From Nocardioides humi (GTDB taxonomy: Bacteria > Actinomycetota > Actinomycetes > Propionibacteriales > Nocardioidaceae), in assembly GCF_006494775.1 (NCBI RefSeq), contig NZ_CP041146.1, positions 5,636,501-5,700,500 of the forward strand: 64,000 nucleotides of DNA, read 5' to 3'. The notes beneath the pieces are model-generated. The model searched no databases. It saw only the letters and a program-made list of their open reading frames with translations, and was not told the origin of the DNA. The position numbers and the translations under genes were made by a program. Below, piece after piece: positions 10,089 to 18,448 of this stretch (positions are counted from its first letter, which is position 1; each line of letters begins with the position of its first letter).

Positions 10089-12122
10089 ATGCTCCCCGTC
10101 GTTGAACAGCCGCCGCCCGCCGGAGGCGCGGCGCTCGACCAGGTCCTCATCGCCGCGGCGGCGTTCGCCGTCATCTACGTCCCGCTCGGGATCTTCCTGC
10201 TGCGCGAGCGGGAGGGGAGGCCGACCGTCATCGGGCGGCTGGCGGACCGGGTGGCGGCGGTCGACGGGATGCCGCGGTGGGCGGGGCTGCCGAGCTATCT
10301 CGCCGTGATCGCGCTGGTGACCGCGGGCTTCGGCGTCTACTGGGACGTGCCGATCCACATGCAGAACGGCCGCGACGAGGGGCCGCTGGCCAACCCGTCG
10401 CACTACCCGATCATGCTCGGCATCTTCGGCTTCCTCGCCGCGGGCGTGATCTCGGCGGGGCTGGCGAAGGACCCGCTGCCGCGTCGTACGGTCCGGCTGA
10501 CGCCGAGATGGCGCGTCCCGATGGGCAGCATGGTGCTGCTCGGGGCGGGCCTGATCGCGGCCGCCGGGTTCCCGGCCGACGACGTGTGGCACCGGCTGTT
10601 CGGCCAGGACGTCACCGAGTGGGGCCCGACGCACGTGATGATGATCGGCGGCGCGGTGACCTGCGTCTTCGCCGTCCCGCTGCTGTACGCCGAGGCCGCG
10701 CAGGTCGGTCGTCCGCCCGCGGCCCGCTGGGCCTGGCTCGGCGCGCTGGCGACGGGCGGCCTGCGGGCGTTCGGCCGGATCCTGCCGCCGGTACGACGCG
10801 AGGTGCCGCCGGACGCGCTGGCCGATCGTGGCGCGTGGGCGACCCGGACCTTCCTCACCATCGCGGTGGGCGGCTGCATCATCCCGGTCGCCTTCCTCAT
10901 GGAGTTCGACCTCGGCGTGCCGCAGTTCCCGGCGGCCACCCTGTTCGTCATCTCCGGGTTCCTGACCGCGTGGATCTTCCTCACCTGCCGGCTGTTCTTC
11001 GGCCCCGGCGGGGCACTCGTCGGCTGGCTGACCTACACCGGCATCCGCGGCGTGATCTTCCTCGTCACGCTGCCGATCCCCGACATCCACCGGGCGCACT
11101 GGCTGCTGTTCCTCGGCGCCGCGGTCTGCATCGAGCTGCTCGCGCTGGTGGTGAGCAGCCGCGGCCCGGTCTTCGCCGCGCTGGCCGGCCTGCTCGCCGG
11201 GACCGTCGGGCTGGCCACCGAGTGGTGGTGGATGGAGCTGTTCCTGCCCTACCCGCTGCCGCCGGAGCGGCAGCAGATGCCGTTCCTGCTGGCGGTCGGT
11301 GGTCTCGCCGCGATCGGTGGCGGCCTGCTCGCCTGGTCGTTCGCGCGCAACCTCGAGCGGATCGCGGACCTGCCCCGCGCCGCCGCGCCGACGCGCGCGG
11401 AGGCCGCCGCGGGCCGCTGGCTCGGCACCACCGGGACCCTGGTGTTCGTCGTGCTCATGGGGATCTTCGCGCCACCGGCCAGCGCCGGCGAGGTGGAGGT
11501 CGTCCGGGACTGCGAGGACGACGTCTGCCGCACGACGTACGAGCCCGTCGCCGGGACCGACGTGATCATGGGCCATGTCTCCTACGCCGAGGACTGCATC
11601 GGCGAGGAGCGCTGCGCCTCGGTCGTGACCGTCCGGCTCGACCCGGTCGACGCCGCGGACGACGCGGTGTGGATCGCCGCGCTGGCCTACCAGGGCAAGC
11701 ACGAGAACGACCCCGCGATCCCCGGCGACGGCGTGCTCAGCATCGCCATGGCGCCCACCGGTCGTGCGGGGGAGTACCGCAGCACCGACCCGCTGCCGCT
11801 CTACGGCAGCTGGAAGACGCTGGTGCGCCTGCACCGGGCCCCGACGACGATGGTCTCGATCCCCCTGCACATGCCCGAGGACGCCGCGATCGAGGGCCCG
11901 GCCGCCGGCCTGGTGCAGGTCGACGACGGCACCGACGTGGCGTTCGTGCACGAGCCGTTCCTGCTGCAGCGCGAGCGCAAGCCGGAGGTCCCGGTCTGGC
12001 TGTGGAGCGTGATGTACGGCGTCGTGATCGCCTCGTGGCTGGGTCTGCTCGCGTTCTACGGCTGGCTGTACGCCGCCGCCGGGCGCGAGCGCGGGGACGT
12101 CCCCGCCACCACCGGGAGCTGA
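10089..12122 (+). CDS. Polytopic membrane protein of unknown function
   Basis: A 677-residue protein not assigned to a family. Residues about 17-460 hold a dozen or so hydrophobic helices. Several His residues lie at membrane borders (WDVPIHMQ, NPSHYPIM, EWGPTHVMMIGG, DIHRAHWLLF), which could bind metal or heme. From about 470 to 630 there is a soluble, probably extracytoplasmic, domain with paired Cys (DCEDDVCR, EDCIGEERC). A final helix (VMYGVVIASWLGLLAFYG) and a short tail close it. A GGAGGT ribosome site 6 bases upstream supports ATG 10089. It precedes the iron-transport operon in the same direction but is separated by a repeat tract and an iron box, so a shared role is not shown. Confidence 0.75.
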   Translation: MLPVVEQPPPAGGAALDQVLIAAAAFAVIYVPLGIFLLREREGRPTVIGRLADRVAAVDGMPRWAGLPSYLAVIALVTAGFGVYWDVPIHMQNGRDEGPLANPSHYPIMLGIFGFLAAGVISAGLAKDPLPRRTVRLTPRWRVPMGSMVLLGAGLIAAAGFPADDVWHRLFGQDVTEWGPTHVMMIGGAVTCVFAVPLLYAEAAQVGRPPAARWAWLGALATGGLRAFGRILPPVRREVPPDALADRGAWATRTFLTIAVGGCIIPVAFLMEFDLGVPQFPAATLFVISGFLTAWIFLTCRLFFGPGGALVGWLTYTGIRGVIFLVTLPIPDIHRAHWLLFLGAAVCIELLALVVSSRGPVFAALAGLLAGTVGLATEWWWMELFLPYPLPPERQQMPFLLAVGGLAAIGGGLLAWSFARNLERIADLPRAAAPTRAEAAAGRWLGTTGTLVFVVLMGIFAPPASAGEVEVVRDCEDDVCRTTYEPVAGTDVIMGHVSYAEDCIGEERCASVVTVRLDPVDAADDAVWIAALAYQGKHENDPAIPGDGVLSIAMAPTGRAGEYRSTDPLPLYGSWKTLVRLHRAPTTMVSIPLHMPEDAAIEGPAAGLVQVDDGTDVAFVHEPFLLQRERKPEVPVWLWSVMYGVVIASWLGLLAFYGWLYAAAGRERGDVPATTGS

Positions 12123-12173
12123 CCGGGAGCTGTCGGGAGCTGACCGGGAGCTGTCGAGAGCTGGCGGGAGCTC
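12111..12173. repeat. 10-11 bp tandem repeat at the gene end
   Basis: Six consecutive units of the type ACCGGGAGCTG / TCGGGAGCTG run from the last codons of the membrane-protein gene past its stop (TGA 12120-12122). The tract is likely variable by slippage. Its AGCT-centred units could also pair with each other. Confidence 0.75.
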
Positions 12174-12234
12174 GCAGGAGGGTGACCGGCGCCGCGTCGG
12201 CCGCGTGTCGCCGCGCGGCCGGCGCGTGGGACGA

Positions 12235-12253
12235 TTAGGTAATGCAAACCTTG
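12235..12253. promoter_or_regulatory. Putative IdeR/DmdR iron box
   Basis: TTAGGTAATGCAAACCTTG matches 14 of 19 positions of the actinobacterial iron box (TTAGGTTAGSCTAACCTAA), with both half-sites TTAGGT and AACCT present. It lies directly before an iron-siderophore permease gene. Under iron sufficiency an IdeR/DmdR repressor would be expected to bind here. It overlaps the upstream-most ATG (12242) of that gene. Confidence 0.7.
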
Positions 12254-12286
12254 GGTGATGCCGCGGCGCTCGCTCCGGAGGGTGTC

Positions 12287-13279
12287 GTGGTCACCACCGG
12301 GCGGTCGCCGCGCGTGCTGATCCTCGTCGGCGCGCTCGTGCTGGTCCTGGCCGGTGTCGTGCTGAGCCTGGCGCTGGGCGTGCGCGAGGTGGCGATCGGC
12401 GAGTCCTGGCGGGCGCTGACCGACCCGGTCGCGGGCAACGTCGACCACGCGGTCATCCGCGGCCAGCGGGTGCCGCGCACCGTGATCGCGCTCCTGGCCG
12501 GCGCCGCTCTCGGCCTGGCCGGGGTGCTCGCCCAGGGCATCACCCGCAACCCCCTCGCCGACCCCGGCCTGCTCGGCCTCAACTCCGGCGCCGCGCTCGG
12601 CATCGTCCTCGCCGCCACCGCCTTCGGTGTGGTCACGCCGCTGGGCGCGGTGTGGTTCGCCTTCGCGGGCGCCGCCGTCGCAGCCGTCACCGTCTTCGCG
12701 ATCGGCCACGGCCGGCCGGTGCAGCTCGCCCTGGCGGGGGCGACGCTGACCGCGCTGCTGACGCCGATCTCCAACCTGGTGCTGTTCCGCGACGTCGACG
12801 CCCTCAACCAGCTCCGCTTCTGGGCGGTCGGCGCGCTCAACGGGCGCGACCTGGACGCGGTGGCGGTGCTCTGGCCGTTCATCGCGGTCGGCGCCGGCAT
12901 CGCGCTCTTCGTCGCCCACCGGCTCAACGGGCTCGCCCTCGGCGACGACGTGGCGGCCGCGCTGGGCCAGAGCGTCGGCACCACCCGGGCGATCGGGGGC
13001 GTCGGGATCATCATGCTCGCCGGCGCGGCCACGGCCCTCGCCGGCCCGATCGCCCTGGTCGGGCTCGCCGTCCCGCACGCCGCCCGCCGCCTGGTCGGCA
13101 CCGACTACCGCTGGGTCGTGCCGCTGTGCGCGCTGCTCGGGCCGGTCATGCTGCTGACCGCCGACATCGTCGGGCGCCTGGTCAAGGCCGACGAGCTCGA
13201 GGCGGGCGTGGTGGCGGCCATCATCGGCGCGCCCGTGCTGATCGCCGTCGCGCGCGGACGACGGGTGGCCGGCCTGTGA
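12287..13279 (+). CDS. Iron-siderophore ABC transporter permease (FecCD)
   Basis: Membrane permease of the BtuC/FecCD family, about 330 residues, importing ferric-siderophore with its partner permease and ATPase. Typical motifs are VPRTVIALLAGAALGLAGVLAQ and ITRNPLADPGLLGLNSGAALG, with about ten helices. GTG 12287 is preferred because GGAGGG lies 4 bases before it. The upstream ATG 12242 lies inside the iron box and would need a leaderless transcript; it would add 15 residues. The stop overlaps the next gene by 4 bases (GTGA), so the two are translationally coupled. Iron repression through the box at 12235 is likely. Confidence 0.93.
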   Translation: MVTTGRSPRVLILVGALVLVLAGVVLSLALGVREVAIGESWRALTDPVAGNVDHAVIRGQRVPRTVIALLAGAALGLAGVLAQGITRNPLADPGLLGLNSGAALGIVLAATAFGVVTPLGAVWFAFAGAAVAAVTVFAIGHGRPVQLALAGATLTALLTPISNLVLFRDVDALNQLRFWAVGALNGRDLDAVAVLWPFIAVGAGIALFVAHRLNGLALGDDVAAALGQSVGTTRAIGGVGIIMLAGAATALAGPIALVGLAVPHAARRLVGTDYRWVVPLCALLGPVMLLTADIVGRLVKADELEAGVVAAIIGAPVLIAVARGRRVAGL

Positions 13280-14307
13280 GCGCCGCGATGCTCCCCGTCA
13301 CCCGGATCCGCCGCCGCCACCGGCTGCGCACCCTGACCGTCGTGGTCGTCGGCGTCGCCCTGTGCCTCGGACTGCTGCTGATGACCTTCGGGCTCGGCAA
13401 GGCGGGCGTGCCGCCGTCCCGCTCCTTCCCCGCCCTGCTCGGGGTGGGCGACCGGTTCGACCTGCTCGTCGTGCGCGACCTCCGGCTGCCGCGCGCCGCC
13501 GCCGCGATCGTCGCCGGCGTCGCGTTCGGGCTGGCCGGCGCGCTCTTCCAGTCCACGTTGCGCAACAACCTCGCCAGCCCCGACATCCTCGGCATCTCCG
13601 GCGGCGCCTCGCTCGGCGCCGTCACCGCCGTCGTCGGGTACGGCGCGTCGGGCAGCACCGTCAACCTCGCCGCCTTCGCGGGCGCGCTCGCCGCGGCCGT
13701 GGCGATCTGGCTGCTGGCCTGGCGCAACGGGCTGCACGGCATCCGGTTCGTGCTGGTCGGCGTCGGCATCGCCTACCTGTGCGGCTCCCTGATCGCGTGG
13801 CGGCTCTCCGAGGCCGAGCTCCGCGAGGCCGGGACCGTGCTGCTGTGGACCGTGGGCAGCGTGGCCGACGTCCGCGACGGCACGCTCGGCATCCTCGCCG
13901 TCGGCGTCGCGCTGCTCGTCCTGCTCACCGTGCCGATCGCCCGGGAGCAGCGCGCGCTGGCCCTCGGCGACGAGCACGCCCACGGCCTCGGCCTCGGGCC
14001 GACCCGCGCGCGGGCGATGGCGCTGCTGATCGGCGTCGCGCTGGTCGCGCTCGCCACCGCCGTCGCGGGACCGGTCGCGTTCGTCGCCCTCGTCTCGCCG
14101 GCGATCGCCCGCCGGCTCGTCGACGACGGCGGCCCGGCCCTGGTGGCCTCCGCCGTCGTGGGCGCCACCTTGACCATCCTCTCCGACGTCGTCGGCCAGT
14201 ACGCCCTGCCCGGCCTCACCGCGCCGGTCGGCATCGTGACCGGCCTCGTCGGGGCGCCGTACCTGCTGTGGCTGCTGGCCCGGAGCGAAAGGAGGGCGAC
14301 TGCATGA
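13276..14307 (+). CDS. Iron-siderophore ABC transporter permease (FecCD), second subunit
   Basis: A 343-residue FecCD permease and partner of the preceding one. After a first helix (LTVVVVGVALCLGLLLM) it carries LRLPRAAAAIVAGVAFGLAG and STLRNNLASPDILGISGG, the conserved helix and coupling segments of this family. GTG 13276 overlaps the previous stop, and its own stop overlaps the ATPase start (ATGA), so all three form one coupled operon. The frame is open further upstream but that part has no family similarity. Confidence 0.93.
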   Translation: MSAAMLPVTRIRRRHRLRTLTVVVVGVALCLGLLLMTFGLGKAGVPPSRSFPALLGVGDRFDLLVVRDLRLPRAAAAIVAGVAFGLAGALFQSTLRNNLASPDILGISGGASLGAVTAVVGYGASGSTVNLAAFAGALAAAVAIWLLAWRNGLHGIRFVLVGVGIAYLCGSLIAWRLSEAELREAGTVLLWTVGSVADVRDGTLGILAVGVALLVLLTVPIAREQRALALGDEHAHGLGLGPTRARAMALLIGVALVALATAVAGPVAFVALVSPAIARRLVDDGGPALVASAVVGATLTILSDVVGQYALPGLTAPVGIVTGLVGAPYLLWLLARSERRATA

Positions 14308-15116
14308 GCACCGCCATCACCGCCGAGGGCGTCTGCCTCGGCTACCGGGGCCACCCGGTCATCGAGAACCTCGACCTGGAGCTGCCCCCGGGCCGGGTGA
14401 CCGCCATCGTCGGGCCCAACGCCTGCGGCAAGTCGACCCTGCTGCGCGGCCTGGCGCGCCTGCACCCGCTCAGCGGCGGCCGGGTGACCGTCGACGGCCA
14501 GGACGTCGGCTCCCTCTCGCGCCGCGAGCTCGCCCGCCTGCTCGGTGTCCTCCCGCAGTCCTCGATCGCCCCCGACGGGGTGCGGGTCGCCGAGCTCGTC
14601 GGTCGCGGCCGGTTCCCCCACCAGGGCTGGTTCGGCCGCCACACCAGCAACGACGACGCCGTGGTCATGCGGTCGCTGGAGGCGACCGGCGTGGCCGACC
14701 TCGCCGACCGGCGGCTCGAGGAGCTCTCCGGCGGCCAGCGGCAGCGGGTCTGGATCGCGATGGTGCTCGCCCAGGAGACCGACGCGGTGCTGCTCGACGA
14801 GCCGACGACGTACCTCGACGTGACCCACCAGCTCGAGCTCCTCGACCTGCTGACCGACCTCAACGCCGAGCGCGGCACCACCGTCGTCATGGTGCTCCAC
14901 GAGCTCAACTACGCCGCCCGGTACGCCGACCACATGGTGGTGATGTCCGGCGGCCGGATCGCCGCGCAGGGCGCCCCGGGGGAGGTGCTCACCGTCGACG
15001 CGGTGCGCGAGGCCTTCGGCCTGGAGGCCGAGGTGATCGCCGATCCGGTCACCGGCGGGCCGCTGGTCGTGCCGAAGGGGAGGACCAGGCGCGGCGGTCC
15101 CGTGCCATTGAGTTAG
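14304..15116 (+). CDS. Iron-siderophore ABC transporter ATP-binding protein
   Basis: A 270-residue FepC-type ATPase that powers import through the two FecCD permeases. Walker A is GPNACGKST near residue 38, the Q-loop is VLPQSS, the ABC signature is LSGGQRQR near 141, Walker B is AVLLDEPTTYLD near 158 and the switch His is in VLHELNYAARY. A GGAGGG ribosome site lies ahead of ATG 14304, which overlaps the previous stop. Its stop codon lies within the iron box of the binding-protein gene, so the substrate-binding protein can be expressed from its own promoter. Confidence 0.95.
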   Translation: MSTAITAEGVCLGYRGHPVIENLDLELPPGRVTAIVGPNACGKSTLLRGLARLHPLSGGRVTVDGQDVGSLSRRELARLLGVLPQSSIAPDGVRVAELVGRGRFPHQGWFGRHTSNDDAVVMRSLEATGVADLADRRLEELSGGQRQRVWIAMVLAQETDAVLLDEPTTYLDVTHQLELLDLLTDLNAERGTTVVMVLHELNYAARYADHMVVMSGGRIAAQGAPGEVLTVDAVREAFGLEAEVIADPVTGGPLVVPKGRTRRGGPVPLS

Positions 15117-15131
15117 GTTGTCCTTACCCGT
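15113..15131. promoter_or_regulatory. Second putative iron box, before the binding-protein gene
   Basis: TTAGGTTGTCCTTACCCGT keeps the strong left half TTAGGTT and a degenerate right half TTACC, about 13 of 19 matches to the iron-box consensus. It lies 26 bases before the chosen GTG of the siderophore-binding lipoprotein gene. It is weaker than the box at 12235, but in a fitting place. Confidence 0.55.
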
Positions 15132-15156
15132 TTCCGAGATCTTTGAGGAGAACCCC

Positions 15157-16197
15157 GTGCGAATGACGCGCGCCTTCCGCCGCAGCACTGCGCTCGTCGC
15201 AGGCCTGGCGGCCGTGCTGGCCCTGGCGGCCTGCGGTCAGGAGAACGACGACAAGGACGCCGGCACGACCACCCTCGAGGTCACCGACGAGTTCCCGATC
15301 ACCGTGGAGCACGCCTTCGGCGAGACCGTGATCGAGGAGGAGCCGCAACGGGTCGCGACCTGGGGCTGGGGCTCCACCGAGGCGGCGATCGCCTCCGGCG
15401 TGTTCCCCGTGGCGATCGCCGAGCAGCTCTGGACCGTCGGCAAGGGCAACCTGCTGCCCTGGGTCGAGGAGGCGTACGACGCCGAGGGCGTCGACCACCC
15501 GACGCTGCTGCCCGACGACGGCTCCGGCACGACCGTGCCCTACGACGACTTCATCGCGGCCAAGCCCGACCTGATCCTGGCGCCGTACTCCGGCATCACC
15601 GAGGAGCAGTACAAGAAGCTCAACGACATCGCGCCCACGGTGGCCTACCCGGAGGCGCCCTGGACCACCACGTGGCAGGACACCATCAAGATCACCGCGA
15701 CCGCGCTCGGCCGCAGTGCCCACGGCGACCAGATCCTCGAGGACATCGACACCTTCCTCGCCGGCGAGGCCGAGAAGCACCCCGAGTTCGCCGGCAAGAC
15801 CATCGCCGCGCTCTACCCGGCGCCCAGCAACATCTCGCTCTACACCGAGCTCGACCCGCGCCTGGCGATCATGACCAAGCTCGGGTTCGACATCGCGCCG
15901 AGCGTCGCGAAGCTGGACACCTCCGACGGGGGCTTCTACTTCGACATGAGCTACGAGAAGGTCGACGCCATCGACGCCGACGTCGTGATCACCTACTTCG
16001 ACGACGACACCCAGGCGGCCGCCTTCCTGGAGGACCAGAAGGCGCTGGCGATCCCGGCGGTCAGGGACGGTCACGTCGCCCAGGTCGTCGGCCGGGAGCG
16101 GATCTCCGCCGTCTCGCCCCCGACCGCGCTCAGCTTCGAGTGGTCCGGCGGCATGCCCGAGCTGATCGAGAAGCTCGCGGCGGCCGTCGGCGACTGA
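15157..16197 (+). CDS. Iron-siderophore substrate-binding lipoprotein
   Basis: FepB/FhuD-type periplasmic-binding protein, 346 residues, delivering ferric-siderophore to the adjacent permeases. A signal peptide (TALVAGLAAVLALAAC) ends in a lipobox with Cys at residue 26, so it is probably anchored to the outer face of the membrane. The domain opens with ITVEHAFGETVIEEEPQRV, and AAKPDLILAPYSGITEEQYKKL is a typical segment. GTG 15157 has GAGGAG 6 bases upstream; ATG 15163 is an alternative. The next strong hairpin after the stop closes the operon. Confidence 0.93.
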   Translation: MRMTRAFRRSTALVAGLAAVLALAACGQENDDKDAGTTTLEVTDEFPITVEHAFGETVIEEEPQRVATWGWGSTEAAIASGVFPVAIAEQLWTVGKGNLLPWVEEAYDAEGVDHPTLLPDDGSGTTVPYDDFIAAKPDLILAPYSGITEEQYKKLNDIAPTVAYPEAPWTTTWQDTIKITATALGRSAHGDQILEDIDTFLAGEAEKHPEFAGKTIAALYPAPSNISLYTELDPRLAIMTKLGFDIAPSVAKLDTSDGGFYFDMSYEKVDAIDADVVITYFDDDTQAAAFLEDQKALAIPAVRDGHVAQVVGRERISAVSPPTALSFEWSGGMPELIEKLAAAVGD

Positions 16198-16208
16198 CCG
16201 GCTCGGCA

Positions 16209-16246
16209 GCGGCCCGGGGCGGACGAGCGGGTCCGCCCCGGGCCGC
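16209..16246 (+). terminator. Terminator after the iron-transport operon
   Basis: A perfect 15-bp stem: GCGGCCCGGGGCGGA at 16209-16223 pairs with TCCGCCCCGGGCCGC at 16232-16246 over an 8-base loop. It begins 12 bases after the lipoprotein stop. Being so GC-rich and close to the stop, it is a probable intrinsic terminator of the actinobacterial type. Confidence 0.8.
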
Positions 16247-16354
16247 TGTACGCTCCCCGCGACAGGCGTCGGCGGACTCCTCCGATCGGGGCGACACCTG
16301 CCGATGGGCAGCTCAGCCCGTGCCGACGCGGGACTCTCGGGAGACGGAGGGCGG

Positions 16355-18448
16355 ATGGGGTCGCGAGCGGAGCCTGCCCCGGGCGGCTGGACGGCCGACG
16401 ACGCATCGCTGCGCATGCTCATCGAGGCCGTCCCGAGCGCCATGGTGCTCGTCGACGCGGACGGGCGCATCGCGCTGGTGAACGCCGAGGCCGAGCGCTC
16501 CTTCGGCTACTCCCGCGAGGAGCTGCTCGCCCTCGGCGTCGAGGACCTGATGCCGGCCCGCTTCCGCAGCCGCCACGGCCGCGAGCGCGCGTCGTACGCC
16601 GCCCGGCCGGACCGCCGCGCCATGGGCGTGGGCCGCGAGCTGTTCGCGCTGCGGCGCGACGGCACCGAGATGCCGGTCGAGATCGGCCTCAACCCGATCA
16701 CCGTCGGCGACGAGCGCTACGTCCTCGCCTCGATCATCGACATCACCGAGCGCCTGCGCTGCCAGGAGACGGTGGTGGCGGAGCGCCAGGACGCACTGCA
16801 GCGCAGCATCCTCGACGCGATGCCGTTCAGCATCGTCGCCACCGACGCGGCCGGCCGGATCCGCACCGCCAATCCCGCCGCGGCCGCGCTGGTGGGGCGC
16901 GACCAGGCCGAGCTGATCGGCCGCTCGCTCGTCGAGATCGACGGCGCCGAGCGCCGGCTCGACCCGAACGGGTCGCCGGTCCTCGCGCACGCGGTGGGGG
17001 ACGAGACCGAGTGGACCTACCGTCGCAAGGACGGCAGCCTGGTGCCGGTCCACGAGGCGATCGTGCCGCTGGTGCCCGAGGACGGCGCCCCGGAGGGCTT
17101 CCTGGTCGTCGCCTACGACATCACGCAGCGGATCGACGCGCGGGAGCGGATCGAGCACATCGCCACCCACGACAGCCTCACCAACCTGCCCAACCGGTCG
17201 CTGCTGGTCCGCCACCTCGACCAGGCGCTCGAGCGGGCCGAGCAGGACGCGCTGGAGCTCGCGCTGGTGCTGCTGGACCTCGACCAGTTCAAGCGGATCA
17301 ACGACTCGCTGGGACACCACATCGGCGACGAGCTGCTCATCGTGGTCGCCGAGCGGCTGCTGGCCTGGACCCGCACCGAGGACCTCGTCGCCCGGCTGGG
17401 GGGCGACGAGTTCGTCATCGTGCTCGAGGAGCTGGTCCCGGGCACCGATCTCGACCAGCGGCTCGAGGAGCTCATGGACGTCGTGCTCGCCCCGGTGGTG
17501 GTACACGGCTACGAGCTCGCCGTCACGGCCAGCGTCGGCGGGACACGCTTCCCCGCCGACGGCCGCGACCCGGGGACGCTGCTCAAGAACGTCGACATCG
17601 CGATGTACCGGGCCAAGGCGTCCGGGCGGAACGCGATCCGCTGGTTCGCGCCGCGGATGCTCGCCGAGAACAACGACCGGCTCGCCCTCTCGGCCGCCCT
17701 GCGCCAGGCGCTGGACCAGGACGAGCTGTCGCTGGTCTACCAGCCCCAGGTCGACCTCGCGACCGGCGAGGTCGTCGGCGTCGAGGCGCTCGCCCGCTGG
17801 ACCAGCCCGAGCCTCGGGTCGGTGCCGCCCGACCGGTTCATCCCGGTCGCCGAGGACGGCGGCATGATCGCCCAGCTCGGCGACTGGGTGCTCTCGACGG
17901 CGTGTACGGCGCTCGCCCGCGTCCAGGAGCAGCTCGGCCGGCCGCTGCGGCTCGCGGTCAACGTCTCGCCGCGCCAGCTGCGCGGGCGGGCCTGGCTGGA
18001 GGAGATCGCCGCCGCGATCGAGACCGCCGGCATCGAGCCGTCCCAGCTCGAGGTCGAGATCACCGAGGGCCTGCTGATCGAGGACCACGGGGACGTCGTC
18101 GCCATGCTCGAGTCGCTGCGCTCGCTCGGCGTCACCATCGTCGTGGACGACTTCGGCCGCGGCTACAGCAGCCTCGCGTACCTGACCCGGTTCCCCATCG
18201 ACAAGATCAAGATCGACCGCTCGTTCGTGCAGGAGATCAGCACCGCCGAGAACGCCGCCATCGTCGACGCCATCATCGTGATGGCCCACGCCCTCGACAT
18301 GACGGTGGTCGCCGAGGGCGTCGAGACCGCGGCGCAGGAGCGCTACCTGCTGGACCGTGGGTGCGACGAGGTGCAGGGCTACCTCTACAGCCCCGGCGTC
18401 CCCGCCGGCTCGCTGGAGATGGTGACCCGCGCCCTGTCGCGTCAGTAG
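16355..18448 (+). CDS. PAS-PAS-GGDEF-EAL cyclic-di-GMP protein
   Basis: A 697-residue soluble signalling protein. Two PAS domains occupy about residues 15-135 and 145-270. A GGDEF domain follows with an intact RLGGDEFVIV near 350 (diguanylate cyclase). The EAL domain has GVEALARW near 475, EITEGLL, DDFGRGYSSLAYL near 600, IKIDRSFV and EGVET, all consistent with an active c-di-GMP phosphodiesterase. It can therefore plausibly make and break c-di-GMP in response to a PAS ligand. There is no membrane segment. ATG 16355 has GGAGG 4 bases upstream; ATG 16304 is a possible longer start. It overlaps the convergent acyl-CoA dehydrogenase by 7 bases. Confidence 0.93.
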   Translation: MGSRAEPAPGGWTADDASLRMLIEAVPSAMVLVDADGRIALVNAEAERSFGYSREELLALGVEDLMPARFRSRHGRERASYAARPDRRAMGVGRELFALRRDGTEMPVEIGLNPITVGDERYVLASIIDITERLRCQETVVAERQDALQRSILDAMPFSIVATDAAGRIRTANPAAAALVGRDQAELIGRSLVEIDGAERRLDPNGSPVLAHAVGDETEWTYRRKDGSLVPVHEAIVPLVPEDGAPEGFLVVAYDITQRIDARERIEHIATHDSLTNLPNRSLLVRHLDQALERAEQDALELALVLLDLDQFKRINDSLGHHIGDELLIVVAERLLAWTRTEDLVARLGGDEFVIVLEELVPGTDLDQRLEELMDVVLAPVVVHGYELAVTASVGGTRFPADGRDPGTLLKNVDIAMYRAKASGRNAIRWFAPRMLAENNDRLALSAALRQALDQDELSLVYQPQVDLATGEVVGVEALARWTSPSLGSVPPDRFIPVAEDGGMIAQLGDWVLSTACTALARVQEQLGRPLRLAVNVSPRQLRGRAWLEEIAAAIETAGIEPSQLEVEITEGLLIEDHGDVVAMLESLRSLGVTIVVDDFGRGYSSLAYLTRFPIDKIKIDRSFVQEISTAENAAIVDAIIVMAHALDMTVVAEGVETAAQERYLLDRGCDEVQGYLYSPGVPAGSLEMVTRALSRQ

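Noticed and set aside
12652..13275. N-terminal extension of the second FecCD permease
   Set aside because: The open frame merely overlaps the first permease. Family similarity and the coupled GTG start at 13276.
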